11,026 bases of DNA. Source: Puniceicoccales bacterium. GTDB taxonomy: Bacteria > Verrucomicrobiota > Verrucomicrobiia > Opitutales > Oceanipulchritudinaceae. This document shows positions 1-6,644 of this stretch, one piece after another. The notes under the pieces were generated by a model. It saw only the letters and a program-made list of their open reading frames with translations, had not been told where the DNA came from and did not search any database. Positions within the stretch are counted from its first letter, which is position 1; each line of letters begins with the position of its first letter. The DNA lies in assembly GCA_030595525.1 (NCBI GenBank), contig JAUVDD010000034.1, positions 1 through 11,026 of the forward strand, read 5' to 3'. The position numbers and the translations under genes were made by a program.

Positions 1-2
1 AG

Positions 3-401
3 CCACGACATCCAGTGGTTGGAGGCGATGTGGATTCGAAAGTTCTTGAGCTGGCAAAATCAATTCAAGAGGAACACTTTCCAGAAGCCGCGATTGAGTG
101 GCATGATTCGGATTTCCAGGATCTTCCATGTGAATTACCAGATGCTTTAATGGTCACCAATCCTCCCTACGGGGAGCGAATTGGGAGAGATGAGGAACTA
201 CCTCTCTTGTATCGCGAAATTGGCTACGCAGCCAAACGGTTGGTTCCCGGTGGCCGGCTTTCTGTGTTCACTGCCAATCGCAAGGCAGCTCGCCAGATCC
301 GATTAAAAACTGACAGTGGCTTAACTTTGTTTAATGGGTCTATCGAAGGATTACTTTTTCAGTATAGTCTGAACAAGCCGACTAAAGAAGCGGAGCAATA
401 A
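3..401 (+). CDS. RlmL-like (THUMP-class) RNA guanine-N2 methyltransferase, 3' end only
   Basis: This is the C-terminal part of a class I, SAM-dependent RNA methyltransferase. The frame is open to the left edge, so the real start and any THUMP domain lie outside the window. What is visible is the end of the Rossmann fold: a GGDVD segment matching the acidic SAM-binding strand (compare GSDSD in E. coli RlmL), then the catalytic TNPPYGERIG motif near codon 50-60. NPPYGER is typical of enzymes making N2-methylguanosine in 23S rRNA (RlmL N-terminal domain, Bacillus YpsC type). The tail NGSIEGLLFQY corresponds to the NGxxxC...Y ending of the family. The protein ends straight after the methyltransferase fold, so it is not the fused RlmKL form. 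Its last 20 bases overlap the convergent hppA gene. The family is clear; the exact target base is not determined, so I give no symbol. Confidence 0.87.
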   Translation, partial: PRHPVVGGDVDSKVLELAKSIQEEHFPEAAIEWHDSDFQDLPCELPDALMVTNPPYGERIGRDEELPLLYREIGYAAKRLVPGGRLSVFTANRKAARQIRLKTDSGLTLFNGSIEGLLFQYSLNKPTKEAEQ

Positions 402-2388
402 CCAAGGCAACAATTGCCATGACATTTATAAGAATGTTCATGGATGGTCCGGACGTATCCTTGAGCGGATCACCGACTGTATCGCCTACCACGCAAGCCC
501 GGTGAGAAGGTGAGTTTTTGCCACCAAAATGGCCCTGTTCGATATACTTCTTGGCATTGTCCCATGCTCCACCGGCATTTGCCATAAGGAGCGCCATCAG
601 GACGCATCCGAGCAAGGCACCGACCAACATGCCACCCAAAGTGGCTGGGCCAAATGTCAAACCAACCACCACAGGACTCAGCACCGCAATTGCCGCAGGC
701 AGGAACATTTTTCGAATCGCTGCCTCGGTGGCAATATCGATACATCGTGCAGAATCGGGTTTGGCATTGCCATCAAGTAAGCCGGGAATCTCCCTAAATT
801 GCCGCCTGATTTCCTCGATCATTTCAGCGGCAGCAGAGCCAACAGCGTTCATGGTAATCGAGCTGACCAGGAAGGGCAGGATACCGCCGATGAATACTCC
901 GGTAAGAACGGTGGGATCCGATAGTTCCAATGAAAATTCTTCGTGTTTGGCGCGTACAACATTCACATAGGCTGCGATAATCGCCAAACTGGCAAGAGCT
1001 GCTGCCCCAATCGCAAACCCCTTGCCAATGGCAGCGGTCGTGTTCCCAACCTCGTCCAGTGAGTCGGTAATGTCTCGTGTCCGCTTGCCCAAACCAGCCA
1101 TTTCGGCGATGCCTCCGGCATTATCCGCTATTGGTCCATAGGCATCGATACTCATTGTGATTCCGATGGTGGAAAGCATACCGACAGCAGCGATACCAAC
1201 CCCATAAAGGCCAGCCAGTGTACTTGTCAGCATGAGGATTCCGGCAACTGTTAAAACCGGTACAACCACTGACTGCATGCCAGTGGCCAAACCTGAGATC
1301 ATGACCGTGGCCACACCAGTCTGGGAAGACTTGGCGATATCTCTCATCGGTTGTCCACCCGTGTAATATTCCGTGGCCAATCCAATTATTGTCCCTCCAA
1401 ACGATCCGGCCAGAACGCACATCCATACCATATTGGAAACGCCCAATGCCTGCATGACGAAATAGGCAACGATGATAAATATGACCGTTGCGGAAATTGT
1501 TCCTGAACGAAGGGCTTTGGCCGGTTCCATGTTGGCTGCCACACGAACGACTATCATTCCCAAAAGGGAACATATCAATCCGGAGGAAGTCAGTGCCAGC
1601 GGGAGAAACATCAGGCTGTATGAAGATTCAGCAATTTCACTAACCATTCCTGAAGTCATTGTGGCAGCGATGGCCATGGAGGCAATCTGTGCATTGCAGT
1701 AGGATTCAAACAAGTCGGAGCCCATGCCTGCCACATCACCCACATTGTCGCCTACATTGTCAGCGATAACACCTGGATTTCTGGGATCATCCTCCGGGAT
1801 ACCGGATTCCAGTTTGCCGACGAGGTCAGCCCCGACATCAGCTGCTTTGGTGAAAATGCCTCCTCCTACACGGAAGAATATCGCTACGAGGGAAGCACCC
1901 ATGGCAAACCCGTGAATGATATGAATATCATGCTCCGAATCACCGAAAAAGACAAACAATCCGCCGACCCCGATGAGCCCCATGGAAGCGACCGTAAGCC
2001 CCATGATGGTTCCTCCAAAGAAGGCTGTCCGGAGAGCTTCCTGGGCACCTTTGTTGTAAGCGGCAATTGTGGTGCGCACATTGGCTTTGGTGGCAGAGTA
2101 CATTCCAATGAAACCGGCTACTCCCGAGGAGGCCGCGCCAAGGAAAAAGGCCATCGATTCAAAATGATCCTTGAACCAGAGGATTGCGCCAACCAATGCG
2201 GCGAAAACCAACAGGATCTTGAATTCCCGTTTCATGAAAACCATCGCACCGTTGTGAATTTGATCTGCAATATCGCTGATCTCCCCCTCTCCGGCAGGCA
2301 GACGGCGAATTCGGGTGTAGATAAACCAGGCACAAGCAAGGCCAAATAGGCCAAGAAAGGGTACAATGATACGGATAGATTCGGTCAT
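382..2388 (-). CDS. hppA: Membrane-bound K+-dependent ion-translocating pyrophosphatase (probably Na+-pumping)
   Basis: A 668-residue polytopic inner-membrane protein, normal length for the family, expected to have about 16 membrane helices. It couples hydrolysis of cytosolic pyrophosphate to ion export. The active-site blocks are intact: TKAADVGADLVGK (about 180-192), EDDPRNPGVIADNVGDNVGD (199-218), DAYGPIADNAGG (about 415-425) and the C-terminal VGDTVGDPLKDTSGPS. GNTTAA (448-453) has Ala452 where K+-independent enzymes have Lys, so it should need K+. In helix 6, DLFESY (225-230) places Glu228 three residues after Asp225, as in Na+-pumping Thermotoga PPase. The plant H+-type Glu, seven residues after the Asp, is Asn here. 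That predicts Na+ or mixed Na+/H+ transport. The ATG is preceded by AAGGA at 8-base spacing. The gene lies 42 bp downstream of an unrecognised same-strand gene, probably in one operon, and overlaps the 3' end of the convergent methyltransferase gene. Confidence 0.97.
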   Translation of the reverse strand: MTESIRIIVPFLGLFGLACAWFIYTRIRRLPAGEGEISDIADQIHNGAMVFMKREFKILLVFAALVGAILWFKDHFESMAFFLGAASSGVAGFIGMYSATKANVRTTIAAYNKGAQEALRTAFFGGTIMGLTVASMGLIGVGGLFVFFGDSEHDIHIIHGFAMGASLVAIFFRVGGGIFTKAADVGADLVGKLESGIPEDDPRNPGVIADNVGDNVGDVAGMGSDLFESYCNAQIASMAIAATMTSGMVSEIAESSYSLMFLPLALTSSGLICSLLGMIVVRVAANMEPAKALRSGTISATVIFIIVAYFVMQALGVSNMVWMCVLAGSFGGTIIGLATEYYTGGQPMRDIAKSSQTGVATVMISGLATGMQSVVVPVLTVAGILMLTSTLAGLYGVGIAAVGMLSTIGITMSIDAYGPIADNAGGIAEMAGLGKRTRDITDSLDEVGNTTAAIGKGFAIGAAALASLAIIAAYVNVVRAKHEEFSLELSDPTVLTGVFIGGILPFLVSSITMNAVGSAAAEMIEEIRRQFREIPGLLDGNAKPDSARCIDIATEAAIRKMFLPAAIAVLSPVVVGLTFGPATLGGMLVGALLGCVLMALLMANAGGAWDNAKKYIEQGHFGGKNSPSHRACVVGDTVGDPLKDTSGPSMNILINVMAIVALVIAPLL

Positions 2389-2396
2389 CTTCTAAA

Positions 2397-2401
2397 TCCT
2401 T
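2397..2401 (-). promoter_or_regulatory. Ribosome binding site of hppA
   Basis: AAGGA on the reverse strand, 8 bases before the ATG at 2388. It supports that start, and it lies within the 42-bp gap after the upstream gene's stop codon. hppA can therefore be translated independently from a shared transcript. Confidence 0.7.
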
Positions 2402-2430
2402 TTTCTGAAATTGGGTGTAACCGGAAGCAC

Positions 2431-3207
2431 TTAGAACCGGGATACGGATGTCGCGGAGCTCCACCAGCGATGATATTTGCCTTCGAGATCGTCTTCACTC
2501 GGGAACGGGTAAAATACGAAATCTTCCTGATCACCCACATAGAATCCTCTCTCAACTACCGGATAGATCAGATCCTTGTGCAGATCGCGGTGAACGATCT
2601 TGGTCATCTTGTCCGTTTTGTATTTCAAGGAAGTCAGGCACTCCCGGAGGTGATTCATGTCACTGTAGGGTAAATTCGAGGCGGAGCTTTTCTCCGGATC
2701 CGTGGCCATCCCATTTAATCTCAGGTCACAGAATACAACCCGCGGCAAAAAGACCGGGTTGGCTGGATTTGTCACATAGAGTGCAAAGGCCTTGGGTCCG
2801 AGGGGTGTGGCTACTTTCGGGAAAACCGGACATATTTCCTGATAGAGATGGAATCCCTGTTTGGCAGGTGGTTCCTCTCTTGTTGGAGCCAGCTCCAAGG
2901 TAACGCCATCCTTGGTCGTGAGATACAACTTGCCCAATGAGTCAATGGGAACATTGGACAAGACATTGTAAACCGAGACATAGGAGGAGCGCCTTGATGA
3001 CCCATCCGGATGGGGTTCGCATTTTGCCCGGGCAGCATCCATCTGGAAATTCTCCGAAGAAAATTCCGGAACAACTTCAAAAAATATAGCGGGACCACGG
3101 GTCAGTTTCTTGTCCCCGATGGCCATATATTTGCCAAACCGTTCCGGCGAAAGTTGTGAATAGATGAGTGCTTCTGGGATTAAAGAGAGGTAGAGATGTT
3201 GATCCAT
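2431..3207 (-). CDS. Unrecognised soluble protein encoded upstream of hppA
   Basis: A 258-residue protein I cannot assign to a family. There is no signal peptide and no hydrophobic stretch long enough for a membrane helix, so it is probably cytosolic. Composition is balanced and protein-like, with aromatic and Pro-rich patches: LTRGPAIFFEVVPEF (36-50), RSSYVSVYNVL (73-83), GKLYLTTKDGVTLELAP (92-108) and a C-terminal FVFYPFPSEDD...YHRWW (230-249). A charged stretch around 186-212 (HLRECLTSLKYKTDKMTKIV) looks helical. I see no nucleotide-binding or catalytic motif. I chose the ATG at 3207; a TTG two codons earlier (3213) is also in frame, and neither has a strong Shine-Dalgarno sequence. It is the first gene of a probable two-gene operon with hppA and is divergent from the ClC gene. 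A role with the pyrophosphatase is only suggested by position. It is the longest open frame here and has no competing gene on the other strand. Confidence 0.85.
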   Translation of the reverse strand: MDQHLYLSLIPEALIYSQLSPERFGKYMAIGDKKLTRGPAIFFEVVPEFSSENFQMDAARAKCEPHPDGSSRRSSYVSVYNVLSNVPIDSLGKLYLTTKDGVTLELAPTREEPPAKQGFHLYQEICPVFPKVATPLGPKAFALYVTNPANPVFLPRVVFCDLRLNGMATDPEKSSASNLPYSDMNHLRECLTSLKYKTDKMTKIVHRDLHKDLIYPVVERGFYVGDQEDFVFYPFPSEDDLEGKYHRWWSSATSVSRF

Positions 3208-3273
3208 ATACAAAGAGTAAGATTTGAGATTAGTATCAGCATGTTCATTTGCCCCGGAAAATCAAGCGTAGGA

Positions 3274-3290
3274 GAGATTATATAAATCTC
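3274..3290. repeat. Inverted repeat around a possible -10 box
   Basis: GAGATT-ATATA-AATCTC: perfect 6-bp arms (3274-3279 and 3285-3290) with a 5-base centre. The centre and right arm contain TATAAA. A dyad over a -10 element is the layout expected of an operator for a dimeric repressor, but short AT-rich dyads also arise by chance. Confidence 0.45.
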
Positions 3291-3298
3291 ATCCAACG

Positions 3299-3317
3299 GG
3301 ATTATGGGCCATAATCC
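3299..3317. repeat. Inverted repeat with 8-bp arms upstream of the ClC gene
   Basis: GGATTATG-GGC-CATAATCC: perfect 8-bp arms (3299-3306 and 3310-3317) around a 3-base centre, ending 56 bases before the preferred ATG. It is not followed by a T-run, so it does not look like an intrinsic terminator. It could be an operator, or a hairpin in the 5' leader of the ClC transcript if transcription starts near 3293. Confidence 0.6.
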
Positions 3318-3373
3318 TGAGGTGGAATCTTTTCACCTTGTATTGGATCAATCGGGTAGAGTTAATACCCCGA

Positions 3374-5176
3374 ATGAGTGATGCCAATCCAGGAGAGCTG
3401 AAGCGCGCCAGACTGAGTCTGCCCGAATATCTTCGGCATCACTTCACAGATACCCAGCGCTATCTGATCATTTGGATAATAACCGGGCTGGCTTGTGGGT
3501 TGGCAGCCGTGGCTTTCCACAAGGCAATTGAACTGGTGTTTCATTTCGTAAAGGCATTCTCTAGCTGGTTGAGCGATGGCTATGGGACAATGGGTTATGT
3601 CTACTTGGGGATGGCTCCTGTTATTGGTGGATTACTCACGGGCCTGATCCTGGTTTATGGGAATCCTCAAGCAGCTGGTTCTGGCATCCCTCGAACCAAG
3701 GCCCAGTATTACCGCAACTTTGGAGTGATACCCTTTCGTGAAGCGATTTACCGGTTTATTGTGGGAACCGTATCCGTGGGATTTGGAATGAGTCTCGGAC
3801 GCGAAGGGCCAACTGTCCATATTTGCTCGGCGATTGCCTCCAAGATAGGTCAGACCTTTGGATTGGCCAAGAAACGTGTTCAGGCGATGGTTCCGCTGGG
3901 AATGGGTGCGGGAATTTCGGCGGCCTTCAATACACCCATGGCGGCGGTGTTCTTTGTCTTCGAGGAACTGATTGGTGATTTTTCCAGCAAATCATTTTTT
4001 GGGATATTCATAACGGTAGTCATTGCGGCGGCAGTCCAACGTATATTGATCGGAGAACACCCGGCATTCGACATCGAACTCGGGCTGGTTACAACCGACT
4101 GGTGGATGTTGTTGGCGATTCCCCTGGGTTTCTTATGCGCCCTGTTCGGGCACGCATTTGTGGGAGCCATTCTGCAATCCAGGGACTTATTTACCAACAA
4201 GCTTCAAATTCCAAGGTGGTTTAAACCTGCTATTGGTGGCCTCGGCGTAGGATTGGTTGGAGCGACAGTGGCATGGATCTCGGACGGTAATCTGGGCATT
4301 TTCGGTATCGGATACGGTGATCTGGACGCCGCATTGAATGGACGATTGGTCCTCATTTCAGTCGTTGCCTTGTTGTTCTTTGGGAAAATCATTGCCACAG
4401 TTCTTGCCTACGGAAGCGGTGGAAGCGGTGGCTTATTTGCTCCGACCCTGTTCATTGGCGGCATGCTCGGTGCACTGGTTGGATTGATTTTTCAGCCTGC
4501 CTTTAATTACAGCAACGAAATCGTTGGAGCGCTGGCACTTTTGGGAATGGGGGCGTTTTTTGCCGCGGTCATCCGTTGTCCAATGACCTCGATCGTCATC
4601 ATCTGGGAGATGACCGGTCAGTATGCCCTGATCCTGCCATTAATGGTCGGCAATATGCTGGCATGGCTGTTATCTGGCAAACTCCAGCCGGTACCCCTTT
4701 ATGATGCCCTGCTTTTGCAGGATAAAATCACTTTAAAGAAGATGCCGCAATATCAAGGTGATCAGGATTGGCGCAACCTCCCGGTAAGTACGATCATGAC
4801 CTTCGATCCGGTTGTTGTAGATGCTGGATCCCCAGTTGAACAAGTGCTGGCAAAGATTAAGGCAAATGCGAATCGACATCACGCCTATCCGGTAATGCTT
4901 GAAAACGAGTTACAGGGAATGGTCACTCATCACGAATTGGAGGATTTGGCGGTTCGAGATGGCGGTAAAAATGTGGCCGAACTGATAGATGGGCAAAAGC
5001 TGGTCACCTTGTTGCCTGAATCATCCATTCGCGATGTTGCACAGGTTCTGGTGATGGAAGACGTTCTGCAAGCGCCGGTGGTCAGCTCCAAGGATGCCCA
5101 CAAAGTGAACGGAATTGTCACCTTGCACGATATTGCTCGTCAGCAAAATGCTATTGACGACTCACTGGGGAGGTGA
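3374..5176 (+). CDS. ClC-family Cl-/H+ antiporter with C-terminal CBS pair
   Basis: A 600-residue inner-membrane transporter. The ClC membrane domain covers about residues 28-445, and two CBS regulatory domains follow (about 470-527 and 537-592). Chloride-site motifs are all present: GSGIP (102-106, whose Ser favours chloride over nitrate), GREGP (142-146, with gating Glu144), GGLFAP (352-357) and a coordinating Tyr443 in PLYDALLL. The FEEL segment (Glu197/198) matches the internal proton-transfer glutamate of E. coli ClC-ec1. Glu at both the gating and proton positions predicts an antiporter, not a passive channel. CBS pairs in this family often bind adenine nucleotides. The ATG at 3374 gives a typical soluble N-terminus; a TTG at 3338 with better-placed GAGGTGG is an alternative that adds 12 residues. 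It is divergent from the hppA operon, and its stop codon sits inside a hairpin. Confidence 0.96.
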   Translation: MSDANPGELKRARLSLPEYLRHHFTDTQRYLIIWIITGLACGLAAVAFHKAIELVFHFVKAFSSWLSDGYGTMGYVYLGMAPVIGGLLTGLILVYGNPQAAGSGIPRTKAQYYRNFGVIPFREAIYRFIVGTVSVGFGMSLGREGPTVHICSAIASKIGQTFGLAKKRVQAMVPLGMGAGISAAFNTPMAAVFFVFEELIGDFSSKSFFGIFITVVIAAAVQRILIGEHPAFDIELGLVTTDWWMLLAIPLGFLCALFGHAFVGAILQSRDLFTNKLQIPRWFKPAIGGLGVGLVGATVAWISDGNLGIFGIGYGDLDAALNGRLVLISVVALLFFGKIIATVLAYGSGGSGGLFAPTLFIGGMLGALVGLIFQPAFNYSNEIVGALALLGMGAFFAAVIRCPMTSIVIIWEMTGQYALILPLMVGNMLAWLLSGKLQPVPLYDALLLQDKITLKKMPQYQGDQDWRNLPVSTIMTFDPVVVDAGSPVEQVLAKIKANANRHHAYPVMLENELQGMVTHHELEDLAVRDGGKNVAELIDGQKLVTLLPESSIRDVAQVLVMEDVLQAPVVSSKDAHKVNGIVTLHDIARQQNAIDDSLGR

Positions 5177-5180
5177 GTCG
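5158..5180. terminator. Hairpin spanning the ClC stop codon
   Basis: Perfect 8-bp arms CGACTCAC (5158-5165) and GTGAGTCG (5173-5180) with a 7-base loop TGGGGAG. The TGA stop of the ClC gene (5174-5176) lies in the right arm. No T-run follows on either strand, so it is not a classical intrinsic terminator. It could mark a transcript 3' end, stabilise the mRNA, or act in both directions. Confidence 0.4.
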
Positions 5181-5344
5181 TCCGCATCCTGTTGCTGGGC
5201 TGATCCCGATACATTTTCCCATCCGGAATTCTGCAGTACCCGAGTAAGAGATTCCACCAATCCCCCCATGCCTTGCATGGAGATAGCCGCCTTTACAGTG
5301 AAGATCGATTTTGAGAACTTGTAAAAACCATGAAATTCAAACAA
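5162..5344 (-). CDS. Possible small protein, reverse strand between the ClC gene and sufS
   Basis: A 60-codon open frame from a TTG at 5344, or about 38 codons from an internal ATG reading MQGMGGLVESLTRVLQNSG, ending in a hydrophilic tail SGSAQQQDADDSPPQ. The sequence reads like protein: a short amphipathic helix, then an acidic/Gln/Pro tail with few Cys or Trp. It fills most of the spacer, and its stop lies in the hairpin shared with the ClC 3' end, overlapping that gene by 15 bases. AAGGCGG lies about 10 bases before the internal ATG. I recognise no family. At this length chance is a strong alternative. Confidence 0.25.
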   Translation of the reverse strand: MFEFHGFYKFSKSIFTVKAAISMQGMGGLVESLTRVLQNSGWENVSGSAQQQDADDSPPQ

Positions 5345-5364
5345 TGCAAGACGAAGCGCTTGCA
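5345..5364. repeat. Small dyad upstream of sufS
   Basis: TGCAAG (5345-5350) and CTTGCA (5359-5364), 6-bp perfect arms around 8 bases, 29 bases before the sufS ATG. It could be an operator, or a hairpin in the leader. It does not match any iron-sulfur regulator site that I recognise. Confidence 0.3.
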
Positions 5365-5393
5365 GTTAGAAATTCATTGAATAGGTTTCGATC

Positions 5394-6638
5394 ATGGTTA
5401 CGCCTTTACTTCTCGAAGAATCTGAATTGGCCAAGATCCGGTCATTTTTCCCCATTTTGGTAGAAAAAGTTAACGAAAAACCGCTGATTTATCTGGATAA
5501 CGCGGCAACAACACAAAAGCCATTAGCCGTTATCGACAAGATTGCCCATTTCTATGCGCACGGGAATGCGAATGTCCACAGGGGTGTTCACGCTTTATCG
5601 GAGCGGGCAACCGAAGAGTATGAAGATGCTCGCGCTGCGGTGGCTGGATTTATTGGGGCTTCCGATGCAAAGGAAATTGTCTTCACTCGTGGCACCACCG
5701 AAGCCATGAATCTGTTGGCATCCTGTCTCGGACAGGCGGTGCTAAAGGACGGGGACACTGTTCTGATTTCGGAAATGGAACATCATGCCAATATTGTGCC
5801 CTGGCAGTTGTTGCGTGACCGCACCGGTATCAAGCTGGCAGCCACCCGTATCACAGACGAGGGACGGCTGGATATGGAGGACTTCCAGAACAAGCTGGAA
5901 ACCCTGAAGCCCGCGCTGGTTTCAATCGTCCACGTTTCGAACTCGCTTGGTGTGGTTAATCCAATCAAGCAGATCATCGACTCAGCACATGAGCGGAATA
6001 TACCAGTGATTGTTGATGCTTCTCAAAGTGTCCCACATTTTGATGTAAATGTGAAGGAGCTGGATTGCGAATGGTTGGTTTTCAGCGGTCACAAAGTTTT
6101 CGGTCCAAGCGGAATCGGTGTACTGTATGGTAAATATGACAGGATGGAGCCTCTGCCGCCGTATCAGGGCGGGGGTGACATGATTGAGTCTGTCACATTG
6201 GAGAAGAGCTGTTTTAAAGGCCCACCAGAGCGCTTTGAGGCCGGTACTCCGCATATTTCCGGAGCGATCGCCCTGTCCGCCGGTCTCCATTTTCTCAACA
6301 GTCTGAACAGAAAAAGGCTGCACCAGCATGAAGCTGCCCTCCTGCAATTGGCTGAAGCTGGACTGCGGGAGATTCCCGGCATCCGGATAATCGGAGAGGG
6401 TGGCGAGAAGGCCTCGGTCGTCTCGTTCGTGTCAGAATCCGCTCACCCGCACGATATCGCTTCATTCCTCGATGCGGAGGGCATAGCCATTAGGTCCGGG
6501 CACCACTGCACCCAGCCGTTGATGATCCGATTACAACTTCCGGGAACCGCACGCGCCAGCTTTGCCTTCTATAATACAAAGGAAGAAGTGGACGCCTTGG
6601 TGGCGACAGTTCGCAAGATTCAGGATCTTTTTGGCTGA
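5394..6638 (+). CDS. sufS: Cysteine desulfurase SufS (class II, PLP-dependent)
   Basis: A 414-residue cytosolic enzyme that removes sulfur from cysteine as a persulfide for iron-sulfur cluster assembly, leaving alanine. All hallmarks are visible: YLDNAATTQKP (33-43), ANVHRGVHALSERA (59-72), EHHAN (129-133, with His131 stacking on PLP), VDASQ (207-211, Asp208), SGHKVFGPSGIG (231-242, with PLP-Schiff-base Lys234), ERFEAGTP (279-286), RSGHHCTQPLM (367-377, with persulfide Cys372) and RASFAFYNT (388-396, with substrate-binding Arg388). The short GHHC loop marks the SufS/CsdA group rather than IscS. The length is normal. The start is an ATG with a modest AGG 8 bases upstream. No sufB, sufC, sufD or sufU gene is adjacent, so scaffold and acceptor must lie elsewhere. 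CsdA is the main alternative name. It converges with aspC across 6 bp with no visible terminator. Confidence 0.95.
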   Translation: MVTPLLLEESELAKIRSFFPILVEKVNEKPLIYLDNAATTQKPLAVIDKIAHFYAHGNANVHRGVHALSERATEEYEDARAAVAGFIGASDAKEIVFTRGTTEAMNLLASCLGQAVLKDGDTVLISEMEHHANIVPWQLLRDRTGIKLAATRITDEGRLDMEDFQNKLETLKPALVSIVHVSNSLGVVNPIKQIIDSAHERNIPVIVDASQSVPHFDVNVKELDCEWLVFSGHKVFGPSGIGVLYGKYDRMEPLPPYQGGGDMIESVTLEKSCFKGPPERFEAGTPHISGAIALSAGLHFLNSLNRKRLHQHEAALLQLAEAGLREIPGIRIIGEGGEKASVVSFVSESAHPHDIASFLDAEGIAIRSGHHCTQPLMIRLQLPGTARASFAFYNTKEEVDALVATVRKIQDLFG

Positions 6639-6644
6639 TCGAAA

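Larger units (their letters stand above)
3208..3373. promoter_or_regulatory. Divergent intergenic region between the hppA operon and the ClC gene
   Basis: A 166-bp AT-rich gap between two divergent start codons must hold promoters for both directions. A TATAAA hexamer at 3281-3286 is a reasonable -10 element for the ClC gene, although I see no good -35 box 16-18 bases upstream. The TATAAA lies inside one inverted repeat, and a second lies just downstream; both are listed separately. GAGGTGG at about 3319-3325 resembles a Shine-Dalgarno sequence and would serve a TTG at 3338 rather than the preferred ATG at 3374. Confidence 0.5.

Noticed and set aside
1912..2349. A 145-codon open frame on the + strand
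   Set aside because: Antisense shadow of hppA. Its composition is noise-like and no domain is seen.
3338..3373. TTG start for the ClC gene, adding 12 residues
   Set aside because: It has a tolerable ribosome site, but the added residues look non-native and an ATG lies in frame at 3374. It is kept as an alternative only.
5330..5380. A 16-codon + strand ORF (MKFKQCKTKRLQLEIH) ahead of sufS, as a possible leader peptide
   Set aside because: Very short, with no ribosome site, no run of a regulatory amino acid and no terminator/antiterminator pair after it.
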